64,000 bases of DNA from Klebsiella oxytoca. Lineage in GTDB: Bacteria > Pseudomonadota > Gammaproteobacteria > Enterobacterales > Enterobacteriaceae. This document shows, piece by piece, positions 47,795 to 57,372 of this stretch. The stretch is taken from positions 558,001-622,000 of the forward strand of contig NZ_CP046115.1 of assembly GCF_009707385.1 (NCBI RefSeq), read 5' to 3'. The position numbers and the translations under genes were made by a program. A model generated the notes under the pieces. It saw only the letters and a program-made list of their open reading frames with translations. It was not told where the DNA came from and searched no databases. Position 1 is the stretch's first letter, and the number at the start of each line of letters is the position of its first letter.

Positions 47795-48604
47795 ATGTCT
47801 TTACTGGCTAAAGCAAACAAAGAAGGGCAAATACAGCACATCACCCCGCAGAGCGCGGGGTGGAAATATATTGGTTTTGATGTCTGGATGTTAAAGAAAG
47901 GGCAAACCGTTACCCTGGAAAGCGGCGATCGTGAACTGTGTCTGGTGCTGGTTGCCGGGCTGGCTTCGGTCAAAACCATGAAGGCCGATTTCCCTAATCT
48001 GGGCCAGCGTATGTCACCGTTTGAGCGGACGCCGCCATGGTCAGTCTACGTGCCGCCTGCGGACAAAGTTGAAGTAACGGCAGATTCTGATCTTGAGCTG
48101 GCGGTATGCAGTGCGCCGGGAAAAGGTACGCTCCCTGCACGGGTTATCTCTCCGCAGGATGTTGGCGTGGAGCATCGGGGGAAAGGGCGTAACCAGCGTC
48201 TGGTGCACAATATTCTGCCGGATAATGAGCTGGCGGATTGTCTGCTGGTGGTGGAGGTGTATACCGAAGAGGGGGCCACCAGCTCATGGCCGTCGCATAA
48301 GCACGATACGGCGCTGCCGGGCCAGGAAACCCAGCTGGAAGAGACCTACTATCATCGTTTCGATCCGCCGCAGGGTTTTGCCTTCCAGCGCGTCTACACC
48401 GATGACCGTAGCCTTGATGCTTGTATGGCTCCTTATAACCACGATGTGGTGATGGTGCCGCGAGGCTACCATCCGGTAGCGGCGATTGCCGGGTATGACA
48501 GCTACTATCTGAACGTGATGGCCGGCCCGGATCGTAAATGGATGTTTACCTGGGAAGATGATCACGCGTGGATCAACAGCCCGGACTATCCCCGCCACGA
48601 TTAA
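47795..48604 (+). CDS. iolB: 5-deoxy-glucuronate isomerase
   Basis: A 269-residue cupin-type enzyme that isomerises 5-deoxy-D-glucuronate to 5-dehydro-2-deoxy-gluconate. Metal-binding residues are likely in SWPSHKHD and LEETYYHRFDP, typical of IolB. It follows iolA, with AAGGAG before its ATG, and is followed by a hairpin terminator. Confidence 0.95.
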   Translation: MSLLAKANKEGQIQHITPQSAGWKYIGFDVWMLKKGQTVTLESGDRELCLVLVAGLASVKTMKADFPNLGQRMSPFERTPPWSVYVPPADKVEVTADSDLELAVCSAPGKGTLPARVISPQDVGVEHRGKGRNQRLVHNILPDNELADCLLVVEVYTEEGATSSWPSHKHDTALPGQETQLEETYYHRFDPPQGFAFQRVYTDDRSLDACMAPYNHDVVMVPRGYHPVAAIAGYDSYYLNVMAGPDRKWMFTWEDDHAWINSPDYPRHD

Positions 48605-48618
48605 CATCAGTTGATGAT

Positions 48619-48653
48619 AAAAAGACCGGTTAACAACGCTAGCCGGTCTTTTT
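48619..48653. terminator. Terminator after iolAB
   Basis: AAAAAGACCGG and CCGGTCTTTTT, perfect 11-bp arms with a 13-bp loop, 15 bp after the iolB stop; could work in both directions. Confidence 0.88.
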
Positions 48654-48685
48654 GATTCTGTTACCCGAATAAGATCTTAGGTCCC

Positions 48686-48830
48686 GTAGCCCGGATAAGG
48701 CGTTAGCCGCAATCCGGGAAGGTCCCCGGCTCGCGCTGTGCTTAGCCGGGCTACCGGAGCATACAAGCGCATTTCGCCGGGCGAGTTTGTCGTTGTAGCC
48801 CGGATAAGACGTTTACGTCGCAATCCGGGA
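48686..48830. repeat. Array of three REP units (BIME)
   Basis: Units at about 48686-48719, 48724-48753 (inverted) and 48795-48830, with GTAGCCCGGATAAG and CCGGGCTAC cores, between iolB and iolR. Confidence 0.85.
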
Positions 48831-48842
48831 ATAATGGAAAGG

Positions 48843-49700
48843 TTAAGCCAGCTGCTTCGTCTCTGCATCTTTGCTGCTGTTCAGCGCCAGGGAGACCGCC
48901 AGCGTCTGGGCCAGACACAGCGAGGCCACCTGCGAACGGAAACCATCAACCTGCGCCTCGCGCACCACAAAGCAGACGTCGCTGAAGGCCGCCAGCGGGC
49001 TAACCTGGCTGTCGGTAATCGCTATCTGCCGAGCTTTACGCTGCGCGCCCAGCTCAACGAGCTCAACCACTTCACGCGCATAAGGGGAGAAGCTCACCGC
49101 CACAACGACATCCTTCGGCCCGACTAGGCTAAGCTGCTCGGTAAACATGCCGCCCAGCCCGTCAATCAGGAACGCTTTTCGGTCAAGATGGCGTAGAGCG
49201 TAGGTCAGGTAAGAGGCGACGCTGAATGAACGGCGCAGGCCGATAACGTAGATATTTTCCGCTTCCGCCAGCAGCGCTACCGCGCGCTGTAGATCGTCTC
49301 CTGAGGTCTGCATAGCCAATTGCTGCAGCGCCTGCGTATTGACCATGGTGAACATATTAAGGATTTCAGTCGGCGTTTCCGGTGGCGTTGTATCATCCGT
49401 CGTGGTCTGGCGGAACAGACGCGCACGTTCGGTATAGTTCGCGGTCTCTTCCATCAGGTGTTGCTTGAACATCTGCTTCATTTCGTTGAAGCCGCTAAAA
49501 CCAAAAGCGTTAGCGAAACGGATCAGCGTTGAAGGAGGAACGTCAGCTTGCTGCGCGATAGAGGCCACGGTATCGAAAGCCACGCTATTGCTGTTATCAA
49601 GAATATAGCGAGCTACCTGTTTCAGGCGTTTGCTTAACGTGTCGTAGCGACGCCTGATTTCATCCTGCAAGATGGTAAGTTGGGTCGGATTATTGGCCAT
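48843..49700 (-). CDS. iolR: RpiR family regulator of the iol genes
   Basis: A 285-residue regulator: N-terminal RpiR-type HTH (TILQDEIRRRYDTLSKRLKQVARYIL; DVPPSTLIRFANAFGFSGF) and a C-terminal SIS domain (about 130-265; NIYVIGLRRSFSVASYL, VVVAVSFSPYAREV). In Salmonella the iol genes are repressed by an RpiR-type IolR that releases DNA when an inositol catabolite is present. ATG 49700 is preferred to the longer frame from 49766, which covers its own promoter. Two TGAA-N8-TTCA motifs lie just upstream, suggesting autoregulation. Confidence 0.9.
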   Translation of the reverse strand: MANNPTQLTILQDEIRRRYDTLSKRLKQVARYILDNSNSVAFDTVASIAQQADVPPSTLIRFANAFGFSGFNEMKQMFKQHLMEETANYTERARLFRQTTTDDTTPPETPTEILNMFTMVNTQALQQLAMQTSGDDLQRAVALLAEAENIYVIGLRRSFSVASYLTYALRHLDRKAFLIDGLGGMFTEQLSLVGPKDVVVAVSFSPYAREVVELVELGAQRKARQIAITDSQVSPLAAFSDVCFVVREAQVDGFRSQVASLCLAQTLAVSLALNSSKDAETKQLA

Positions 49701-49749
49701 AGATTGCGCTCTGAGAAAATGAAAGAAATATGATTTCCAGTGTACCAAA

Positions 49750-49791
49750 TGAAGCGAATTTTTCATTTACTACGATGAAATACGCGATTCA
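49750..49791. promoter_or_regulatory. Two candidate IolR operators at iolR
   Basis: TGAAGCGAATTTTTCA (49750-49765) and TGAAATACGCGATTCA (49776-49791) both fit TGAA-N8-TTCA; centre to centre 26 bp. Confidence 0.55.
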
Positions 49792-49807
49792 TTTCACGAA
49801 GATCCAG

Positions 49808-49841
49808 AAAAAAGCCCGCATCTTCGTGAGAGAATGCGGGC
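49808..49841 (-). terminator. Terminator of iolC
   Basis: On the reverse strand GCCCGCAT...ATGCGGGC with 8-bp arms followed by six T residues, 11 bp after the iolC stop. Confidence 0.9.
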
Positions 49842-49851
49842 CAGGCCAGAA

Positions 49852-51765
49852 TCAGCCGCGGGCTTCGCGCCAGTAGCCGATGAGCGTGAGGTAGTTGCGT
49901 TTCACTTCGTCAATCAGCGCCTGGTCGCTAAGCTCACCCTGCATCCAGCGGCGTGAAGGCTGACCAAAAATAGTGCGCCCAACGGCAAAACCTTTGATCA
50001 TCGGATGCTTCGCCGCCTCGGCAAAACCAGCACGCAGACGATCCGAAGATGCGTCCAGACCGAGGATGAGGATCCCGCGGCACCAGCTATCTTCACGTTC
50101 GATCAACTTACTAATCTTCTCCCACTGAGCGCTCGATAGCGGAGGTAGCTTCCACCAGTCCGGCTGGATTCCCAGCTGATAAAAGTGCTCCAGCATATCG
50201 TGGTAATGGCGTTCATCTTTATCCGGACCGTTTTCCGGCAGGATGATTTCCAGCAGCAGCTCATGCCCTGACTTGTTGCATGCCTGCCAGACTTCCAGCA
50301 GCAGCGCATCCTGTTCGGCGCGTAGTTCGGCGGGATCGGCCGGATGATAGAAAACCAGGCATTTCACCACGTGTTCCAGCGGCCAGTCGATCAATTGGGA
50401 ACCAATATTACCGTGTTCCAGGCGCAGCGGGCGCGAGCTTGGCATTTCAATCGGCCGGCCAATCCACCAGCCTTTGCCGGTAATGGCATTGAGCGAACGT
50501 TGACCGTAGGTGCTATCGGCGAGAATGCCGCTACGGCAGTCAAGACCCGCTTCTTGCGCAGCGGCTTCTGCGGCTGCCAGCAGCAGGAGCTTGAGCTGGG
50601 GAATACAGGATTCATCGCGCCCGGTTTCCTGCGCCAGGTCTGCCAGCTGCTTACGATGATCGAAGGCGAAGATGCATAGCTCCGGCCACTGCTGACGACG
50701 GCTGGTGACACGATGGAGATGGTTAAGGCGGTCATCAATATCCGGACGCGGGACCGATTCCGCCCGTGACAGATAGTCGTCAAGCTCGACTTTGGTCGGC
50801 ATCGCGGGTGCGCAGCCGTGGCGTGAAACTACCAGCGCGCCGCAGGCGTTAGCGTAGCGGCAGGCCTGCTCCCAGCCTTCATCGTTAAGCCAGCCGCGCA
50901 GCAGGCCGGACATAAAGGCATCGCCAGCGCCCAGGACGTTCAGCACGTCAACGCGCACGCCCTGCTGCAGCGGTACGCTATCCCAGCTGTCGGGAATAGC
51001 ATCTTCCAGCACCACGCAGCCCATCGGGCCGCGTTTGCAAACCAGCGTCGCTTTGGTAGCATTACGCACGTTTTTCAGCGCAGTCAGGGTATCGGTGCTG
51101 CCGCCGGCAATATGAAACTCTTCTTCTGTACCCACCACTAAATCGAACAGATGCAGAACTTCCTGTAGCTGGCTCGTCACCTGGCCGGATTCAATGAAAC
51201 GTGTTTCGCCATCGCCTAAAGAAGTTAACCCCCAAAGCACCGGACGATAGTCAATATCCAGTGCGGTGCGCAGGCCGTGGCGGCGGGCATATTTCAGCGC
51301 TTTCAGCACCGCTTCACGCGTATTGGCGTGGGAAAGGTGGGTTCCGGTCACCGCCAGAGCCCGTGAAGAAGCAATATACTCTTCCTTAATATCTTCTGGT
51401 GAAAGGGCCATATCGGCGCAGTTATCACGATAAAAAATCAGCGGGAACGTCTCCTGATCTTTAATCCCCAGCATCACTAATGCCGTCAGGCGCTGTTTAT
51501 CCGTGATCAAGTATTCGGTATCAACGCCGGCGCGGCTAAGCGTTTCACGTAAAAAACGACCATTATGCTCATCGCCTACCCGAGCCAGCATCGCCGATTT
51601 TAATCCCTGAATCGCGGTGCCGAAGGCGACGTTGCCGGAAGAGCCACCCAGGTATTTAGAAAAACTGGCAACATCTTCCAGCCTCGCGCCAATCTGCTGG
51701 GCATAGAGATCGACTGCCACCCGGCCAATACAGATGACATCGAGTCGCTTTACTGCTGCATTCAT
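49852..51765 (-). CDS. iolC: Fused 5-dehydro-2-deoxygluconokinase and DUF2090 aldolase-like protein
   Basis: A 637-residue two-domain protein. Residues about 8-335 are a PfkB kinase (ICIGRVAVDLYAQQ; YLGGSSGNVAFG; catalytic LNVLGAGDAFMSG) that phosphorylates 5-dehydro-2-deoxygluconate. Residues about 355-637 are a DUF2090 TIM barrel, related to class I aldolases; it probably does the work of IolJ, cleaving the product to DHAP and malonate semialdehyde. No separate iolJ gene is seen. The ATG at 51765 has AAGGAAA upstream; an ATG 21 bp earlier has none. Divergent from iolD. Confidence 0.9.
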   Translation of the reverse strand: MNAAVKRLDVICIGRVAVDLYAQQIGARLEDVASFSKYLGGSSGNVAFGTAIQGLKSAMLARVGDEHNGRFLRETLSRAGVDTEYLITDKQRLTALVMLGIKDQETFPLIFYRDNCADMALSPEDIKEEYIASSRALAVTGTHLSHANTREAVLKALKYARRHGLRTALDIDYRPVLWGLTSLGDGETRFIESGQVTSQLQEVLHLFDLVVGTEEEFHIAGGSTDTLTALKNVRNATKATLVCKRGPMGCVVLEDAIPDSWDSVPLQQGVRVDVLNVLGAGDAFMSGLLRGWLNDEGWEQACRYANACGALVVSRHGCAPAMPTKVELDDYLSRAESVPRPDIDDRLNHLHRVTSRRQQWPELCIFAFDHRKQLADLAQETGRDESCIPQLKLLLLAAAEAAAQEAGLDCRSGILADSTYGQRSLNAITGKGWWIGRPIEMPSSRPLRLEHGNIGSQLIDWPLEHVVKCLVFYHPADPAELRAEQDALLLEVWQACNKSGHELLLEIILPENGPDKDERHYHDMLEHFYQLGIQPDWWKLPPLSSAQWEKISKLIEREDSWCRGILILGLDASSDRLRAGFAEAAKHPMIKGFAVGRTIFGQPSRRWMQGELSDQALIDEVKRNYLTLIGYWREARG

Positions 51766-52279
51766 AGCTAGGGTTTCCTTTTGCATTTCTGCTGTACGGA
51801 AGAGTCGGGATGCCGACAGTGTCTCCGAAAACAGCCTGAGGGTTATTGATTATCTTTAGTTTGAGAAATAAATATTTCATTTGCAAACTAGATCGAAATT
51901 AAAAAACCAAAAATGTGAGGGATATACCACTATGCCGCGCTGAGCCTCATTCTGCCTCAGATCCTGAGCGACAGCGGAAAATAGAACGAGAGTGAGTTTA
52001 ACATCCATCTTTACCTATGATTTTTAAAAGGATATTAAGTGATGCGCCGCGTAAACTGCGTGCCACCTCGTATGCAGGAAGCGAATGAAACGGGTGAAAT
52101 GCAAAGAGAGTTTGATCCTTCTCGCAAAATGAAATATTTCTTCTGTATTTCTATTTAATGAAAAAAATGTTTGCCTATAATCCAAAAGTATTCCAGTGAC
52201 GTTAACGATCACCCTGAATTATCGCTGTCAGGGAAAACGCTAACCCACATGCAAATACTGAACAATAAGGATTGGGCAC
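51766..52279. promoter_or_regulatory. iolC-iolD divergent promoter region
   Basis: A 514-bp gap without a gene. It contains an IolR-like site (51864-51879), a GAAATATTTC palindrome at 52131-52140, and an AT-rich stretch near 52140-52190 that could hold the iolD promoter. Confidence 0.55.
51864..51879. promoter_or_regulatory. Candidate IolR operator at iolC
   Basis: AGAAATAAATATTTCA, one mismatch from TGAA-N8-TTCA, about 100 bp upstream of iolC. Confidence 0.5.
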
Positions 52280-54220
52280 ATGGGCAAACTAAGACTGACA
52301 ATGGCGCAGGCGCTGGTGAAGTTCCTGGATAATCAGTACCTGGAAGTCGATGGCGAAAAACATAAGTTCGTCAAAGGCATCTTTGCGATCTTTGGCCACG
52401 GCAACGTGCTGGGGATGGGCCAGGCCCTTGAACAAGATAGCGGTGAAATGCGGGTCTATCAGGGGCGTAATGAGCAGGGGATGGCGCATGTCGCCACCGG
52501 TTTCGCCAGACAATCTCTGCGCCGTCAGATTATTGCCTGTACCTCTTCCATTGGCCCCGGCGCCGCGAACATGATTACCGCTGCCGCCACTGCCACCGCC
52601 AACCGTATCCCTCTCCTGTTGCTGCCGGGCGATGTATTCGCCACCCGCCAGCCTGACCCGGTTTTACAACAAATTGAACAGAGCCACGACCTGAGCATTA
52701 CCACCAACGACGCGTTTCGCGCGGTGAGTAAATACTGGGATCGCATCACCCGTCCGGAGCAGCTGATGAGCGCCTGCATTAACGCTATGCGCGTGCTGAC
52801 CGACCCGGCGGAAACCGGTGCGGTTACTCTGTGTCTGCCGCAGGACGTTCAGGGCGAAGCCTGGGATTATCCAGAGTCCTTCTTTACCCGCCGGGTACAC
52901 CGTCTTGACCGGCGCCCGGCCAGCGCCGCGCAGCTGGCGGATGCCGTGGCGGCGATTAAAGCCAGCCGTAAGCCGCTGATTGTTTGCGGTGGTGGGGTGA
53001 AATACTCCGGGGCTGGCGAGGCGCTCACCCGTTTTGCCGAGCGCTACGGCGTGCCGTTTGCCGAAACCCAGGCCGGTAAAGGCAGCGTTGTCTCTTCGCA
53101 TCCGTTCAACGTTGGCGGCGTTGGTGAAACCGGCTGTCTGGCGGCGAATCTGCTGGCGAAAGAGGCGGATTTAGTCATCGGCCTGGGGACGCGTTTCAGC
53201 GATTTCACCACCTCGTCAAAATGGATTTTTCAGCACCCTGGCGTGCGCTTCCTCAATATTAACGTCAGCAACTTCGATGCCTGGAAGCTCGACGGTATTC
53301 CGATGCTGGCGGATGCCCGCGAAGCCCTCACCGCCCTCGATGACGCCCTGTCCGGCGAATCCTGGCAGGCTGGCTGGGGCGAGCAGATTGAAAGCGTACA
53401 GAGCCGCCAGCTGAAAGAGACTCAGCGCGTTTATCAGGCGGTGTGGCAGGATAGCGCTTTCGTCCCGGAAATCGACGACCATCTGGATCGGGAATCGGTG
53501 TATCGCGAATTCCGTCAGATAACTGACTCTACCCTGACGCAAAGCAGCGTCCTTGGCGTACTCAACGAAACGCTGCCGGCGGATGCGGTGATTGTGGCGG
53601 CGGCGGGAAGCCTGCCGGGAGACCTGCAGCGCGTCTGGCGTAACCGGGCTACTAACACCTATCACGTGGAATACGGCTACTCCTGCATGGGATATGAAGT
53701 CAGCGCCGCGCTGGGCGTGAAGTTAGCCCAACCGCAAAGCGAGGTTTACTCACTGGTTGGCGACGGCTCGTTCATGATGCTGCACTCCGAGCTGGTGACC
53801 TCTCTGCAGGAGCGCGCGAAGATCAACATCGTGCTGCTCGACAACATGGCCAACGGCTGTATCAACAACCTGCAAATGGAGCACGGTATGGACAGCTTCG
53901 GCACCGAGTTCCGCTTCCGTTGCGCCGAATCGGGCCAGCTGCAGGGCGGCCTGGTGCCGGTAGATTTCGCTACCGTCGCTGCCGGCTACGGCTGCAAAAC
54001 ATGGCGCGTCACAACGTTAGATGAACTACGCCATGCGCTGGACGCCGCGCGCCGCGAAACCGTCAGCACCCTGATAGACATTAAAGTGCTGCCGAAAACC
54101 ATGGTGCACAAATACGGCAGCTGGTGGAACGTCGGCGTCGCGCAGTCTGCGCTCTCCGAGCGGATCCGCAAGGTGGCGCAAATGATCAATGAAAAACGCG
54201 CTCAGGCGCGGGATTACTAA
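52280..54220 (+). CDS. iolD: 3D-(3,5/4)-trihydroxycyclohexane-1,2-dione hydrolase
   Basis: A 646-residue thiamine-diphosphate enzyme that opens the inositol ring to 5-deoxy-glucuronate. Acetolactate-synthase-like fold: the catalytic Glu would lie in the N-terminal domain, and the ThDP motif is GDGSFMML...[12 protein letters not shown] (about 494-534). GGGCAC precedes the ATG more weakly than an AAGGA further upstream. First gene of iolD-iolG-iolH-iolE. Confidence 0.95.
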   Translation: MGKLRLTMAQALVKFLDNQYLEVDGEKHKFVKGIFAIFGHGNVLGMGQALEQDSGEMRVYQGRNEQGMAHVATGFARQSLRRQIIACTSSIGPGAANMITAAATATANRIPLLLLPGDVFATRQPDPVLQQIEQSHDLSITTNDAFRAVSKYWDRITRPEQLMSACINAMRVLTDPAETGAVTLCLPQDVQGEAWDYPESFFTRRVHRLDRRPASAAQLADAVAAIKASRKPLIVCGGGVKYSGAGEALTRFAERYGVPFAETQAGKGSVVSSHPFNVGGVGETGCLAANLLAKEADLVIGLGTRFSDFTTSSKWIFQHPGVRFLNINVSNFDAWKLDGIPMLADAREALTALDDALSGESWQAGWGEQIESVQSRQLKETQRVYQAVWQDSAFVPEIDDHLDRESVYREFRQITDSTLTQSSVLGVLNETLPADAVIVAAAGSLPGDLQRVWRNRATNTYHVEYGYSCMGYEVSAALGVKLAQPQSEVYSLVGDGSFMMLHSELVTSLQERAKINIVLLDNMANGCINNLQMEHGMDSFGTEFRFRCAESGQLQGGLVPVDFATVAAGYGCKTWRVTTLDELRHALDAARRETVSTLIDIKVLPKTMVHKYGSWWNVGVAQSALSERIRKVAQMINEKRAQARDY

Positions 54221-54268
54221 AACAGAATACAAACCCTGAACCCTACACATCTCGGGAGAAAACCAACT

Positions 54269-55282
54269 ATGTCACTCAAATTAGGTGTCATCGGTGCCGG
54301 CGCTATCGGTAAAGAGCATATCCGTCGTTGCACTCAGGTACTGCAGGGAGCCACGGTAGTGGCGGTTTCGGACATCAACGAAGAGAATGCTCGCGCCGCG
54401 GTTGCGCTGCCGGGCGTGCATGCCGAAGTGTATGCCGACGGTCATGACGTGATTAAAGCCAGCGATGTGGACGCCATTCTGGTCACCTCATGGGACCCCA
54501 CCCACGAAGAGTACACGCTGGCCGCCATCGCCGCCGGGAAGCCGGTGTTCTGCGAAAAGCCGCTGGCGATGAGCGCGGAAGGCTGCCGCCGCATCGTTGA
54601 TGCGGAAATGAAAGCTGGTCGCCGCCTGGTGCAGGTTGGATTTATGCGTCCTTACGACGAAGGCTATCTGGCGCTGAAAAAAGTGATCGATGACGGCGAC
54701 ATCGGCGCGCCGTTGATGCTGCGCTGCGCGCACCGCAACCAGTCGGTGGGCGAGAATTACACCACCGATATGGCGATCACCAACACCCTGATTCACGAGC
54801 TGGACGTTCTGCGCTGGCTGCTGAATGACGACTATCGCTCCGTGCAGGTACGTTTCCCGCGCTCCACTTCCCACACTCATGCGCGTCTGAAAGACCCGCA
54901 GATCGTATCGTTTGAAACCAAAAAAGGCACCCTGATTGACGTGGAAGTCTTTGTGAACTGCCAGTACGGCTATGACATCCAGTGTGAAGTGGTGGGGGAA
55001 ACCGGGATTGCCCGCCTGCCAGAGCCGTCGGCTGTGCAGATGCGCAAAGCCGCTAACCTGTCGACCGCTATTCTGACCGACTGGAAAGATCGCTTTATCA
55101 AAGCGTATGACGTTGAACTTCAGGCCTTTATTAATGATGTTCAGGCCGGCCAGCTGCACGGCCCATCGGCCTGGGATGGCTATGCGGCATCCGTTGCTGC
55201 CGACGCCTGTATCAAAGCGCAGGGAATCAGCGAGCCGGTTGAGGTGACGCTGCCTGAATGCCCGGCATTCTACAAACGCTAA
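54269..55282 (+). CDS. iolG: Inositol 2-dehydrogenase
   Basis: A 337-residue GFO/IDH/MocA oxidoreductase oxidising myo-inositol to 2-keto-myo-inositol with NAD+, the first step of the pathway. It has GAGAIGKEH for NAD binding, the catalytic lysine in CEKPLAM (about residue 97) and the catalytic His in [10 protein letters not shown]. It sits between iolD and iolH. Confidence 0.95.
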   Translation: MSLKLGVIGAGAIGKEHIRRCTQVLQGATVVAVSDINEENARAAVALPGVHAEVYADGHDVIKASDVDAILVTSWDPTHEEYTLAAIAAGKPVFCEKPLAMSAEGCRRIVDAEMKAGRRLVQVGFMRPYDEGYLALKKVIDDGDIGAPLMLRCAHRNQSVGENYTTDMAITNTLIHELDVLRWLLNDDYRSVQVRFPRSTSHTHARLKDPQIVSFETKKGTLIDVEVFVNCQYGYDIQCEVVGETGIARLPEPSAVQMRKAANLSTAILTDWKDRFIKAYDVELQAFINDVQAGQLHGPSAWDGYAASVAADACIKAQGISEPVEVTLPECPAFYKR

Positions 55283-55323
55283 TCCCGCTTTGCTGACGGA
55301 ACTTCTTTGCACAGGTAACGACG

Positions 55324-56208
55324 ATGAAAATTGCCTTTGATGTTGATGTCATTAAAGACCTCGGGGTTACCCGAATGGTCCACCAGGTGGCGGATTGGGG
55401 TTACAAATACATTGAGCAGTCGCCGCACCCGCAGATCAACCCGTTCTACAAACACCCGCGCGCCAGCCGGGAAATTATGGCTGAGTACAAGCAGGCGCTG
55501 CGCGAAACCGGCGTAGAGCTTTCTTCGTTTATCTGCGTCTATCGCTGGTCCGGTCCGGATGAGCTGCGCCGCCAGGCGGCAGTGAAAAACTGGAAACGGC
55601 TTATCGAAATCGCGGTTGAAATGGGCGTGCAGGTGATCAACACCGAGTTTTCCGGCGATCCTAACCAGCCGGAGATTTGCGATGAAATGTTCTATCGTTC
55701 CATGGAAGAGCTGCTGCCGATTTTTGAGCGCGAAGGCATCCGCGTTGAAATTCAGGCGCATCCGTGGGACTTCTGCGAAGAGAACAATGAAACCGTCGAT
55801 ATCGTGAAGTCGTTCCGCAGCGATAACGTGAAGTACGTTTACAGCGTCCCGCACACCTTCTTCTATGACAAAGGCGTGGGCGACGTTGAGAAGATGCTGC
55901 GCTACGCGGGAAGCGATCTCTCCCACGTGCTGATAGCGGATACCCGCAACCATACAAAACACTGCCGCTATATCGTTAACCCGCCGGGCGTAGATGCCGT
56001 CGTTCACCAGCACGTGGGCGTCGGGGAAGGGGATGTTGATTTCGACGCGCTGTTCCGCACCCTGCGCGATATGAAGTTTGCCGAGCAGACCTTCAAGGTC
56101 GGCGGTGAGCCTATCGTGGCCACCTCGCTGTTCGGCTACCCGGAAAAAATGAAATACCAGGCAGTAGAAACCCGTGAACTCATCGAACGTGAATTGCTGC
56201 GCCGCTAA
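55324..56208 (+). CDS. iolH: IolH family TIM-barrel protein
   Basis: A 294-residue sugar-phosphate isomerase/epimerase-like protein (MKIAFDVDVIKDLGVTRMVHQ). Likely metal-binding residues are in VINTEFSGDP, EIQAHPWDF and HVLIADTRNH. The IolH family is present in most iol operons but its reaction is not firmly established. It is 24 bp upstream of iolE. Confidence 0.87.
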   Translation: MKIAFDVDVIKDLGVTRMVHQVADWGYKYIEQSPHPQINPFYKHPRASREIMAEYKQALRETGVELSSFICVYRWSGPDELRRQAAVKNWKRLIEIAVEMGVQVINTEFSGDPNQPEICDEMFYRSMEELLPIFEREGIRVEIQAHPWDFCEENNETVDIVKSFRSDNVKYVYSVPHTFFYDKGVGDVEKMLRYAGSDLSHVLIADTRNHTKHCRYIVNPPGVDAVVHQHVGVGEGDVDFDALFRTLRDMKFAEQTFKVGGEPIVATSLFGYPEKMKYQAVETRELIERELLRR

Positions 56209-56232
56209 GGCGCAGCGGCAGGAGCCTCTACT

Positions 56233-57132
56233 ATGAACAAAGATAACGTAAAACTGGCCATCGCGCCGATTGGCTGGACTAACGACGATATGCCGGAGCT
56301 GGGCAGCGAAAATACATTCCAGCAAATCGTCAGCGAAATGGCGCTGGCGGGCTTTACCGGCAGCGAAGTCGGCAGCAAATATCCGCGCGATCCGGCGGTT
56401 CTCAAGCCGATGCTGGATATCCGCGGCATTCAGATTTGCAACGCCTGGTTCAGCACCTTTTTTGCTAACGGCCAGCGGGAAAAAACCATTGATGAATTCG
56501 TTAATCATATGAATTTCCTACATGCTATGGGCGCGAAAGTCATCGGCTGCTCCGAGCAGAGCGGCAGCATCCAGGGGCTGGAAAAGCCCATCCTGGAGAA
56601 TGCGAAACCGTGCTTTAGCGAAGAAGAGTGGCAGCGGGTGGCGGAAGGCTATAACACCCTCGGCCGTCTGGCGGCGGAAAAGGGCATGCAGGTCTGTCTG
56701 CACCACCATATGGGCACCGGTATCCAGACGACGGCAGAGATCGACAAGTTTATGTCACTGGTGGATGACAAAGTCTTCCTGCTCTACGACACCGGACACG
56801 CCTGGTATTCCGAAGGCGGCGAAGAGCCGATGCTGGCGATTCTGAAAAAATATCTGCCGCGCATTAACCATGTGCACCTGAAAGACGTACGTCCGCCGGT
56901 GATCGAGCAGGTGCGTCGTGAAGGACTCTCCTTCCTTGACGGCGTGAAGAAGGGGACCTTCACCGTGCCGGGCGACGGCGTCATTGATTTCCGTCCGGTG
57001 TTCAAGCTGCTGGACGAGCATGGCTATAAAGGCTGGATGGTGGTTGAGGCCGAGCAGGATCCGGCGCTGGCCAACCCATTCGAATACGCCGTAAAAGCGC
57101 GTAAATATATCCGCGAGACGGCAGGAATCTAA
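56233..57132 (+). CDS. iolE: Myo-inosose-2 dehydratase
   Basis: A 299-residue TIM-barrel dehydratase that converts 2-keto-myo-inositol to the dione used by IolD. It begins [21 protein letters not shown] and has metal-binding residues in [18 protein letters not shown] and HVHLKDVR. Last gene of the iolDGHE operon, followed by a strong terminator. Confidence 0.95.
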   Translation: MNKDNVKLAIAPIGWTNDDMPELGSENTFQQIVSEMALAGFTGSEVGSKYPRDPAVLKPMLDIRGIQICNAWFSTFFANGQREKTIDEFVNHMNFLHAMGAKVIGCSEQSGSIQGLEKPILENAKPCFSEEEWQRVAEGYNTLGRLAAEKGMQVCLHHHMGTGIQTTAEIDKFMSLVDDKVFLLYDTGHAWYSEGGEEPMLAILKKYLPRINHVHLKDVRPPVIEQVRREGLSFLDGVKKGTFTVPGDGVIDFRPVFKLLDEHGYKGWMVVEAEQDPALANPFEYAVKARKYIRETAGI

Positions 57133-57147
57133 TCGTTGTTTCATTTT

Positions 57148-57178
57148 CAGGCCATACGTCGTATGGCCTGCTTTTTTT
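57148..57178 (+). terminator. Terminator of iolDGHE
   Basis: CAGGCCATAC-GTC-GTATGGCCTG with perfect 10-bp arms, followed by CTTTTTTT. Confidence 0.95.
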
Positions 57179-57260
57179 CCTGCTCTACATCCCGAATCCC
57201 CTCTGAGATCGCCCGGTAGAAATTAAAGCACCATGTTCCAAACAAGTTAGTCATCGGTAA

Positions 57261-57291
57261 CCCCCGATTGCACTACGCTTATCGGGGCTAC
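57261..57291. repeat. REP unit
   Basis: CCCCCGATTGCACTACGCTT then ATCGGGGCTAC, a REP-like hairpin between the iol terminator and the ABC operon. Confidence 0.7.
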
Positions 57292-57331
57292 AAGTCTGTG
57301 CGGGTTGTGAGCCAGAAGCTCGCGTCGAGCA

Positions 57332-57371
57332 ATCCCCTCTCCTTTTGGGAGAGGGTCAGGGGGAGGGGGAA
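57332..57371. repeat. CCCTCTCC-type hairpin repeat
   Basis: AATCCCCTCTCCTTTTGGGA followed by GAGGGTCAGGGGGAGGGGG, the same family as at 9921 and 14256, just after the binding-protein stop. Confidence 0.65.
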
Positions 57372-57372
57372 C

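Noticed and set aside
55279..56508. 409-codon ORF on the - strand
   Set aside because: Antisense to iolH and iolE, which are well supported.
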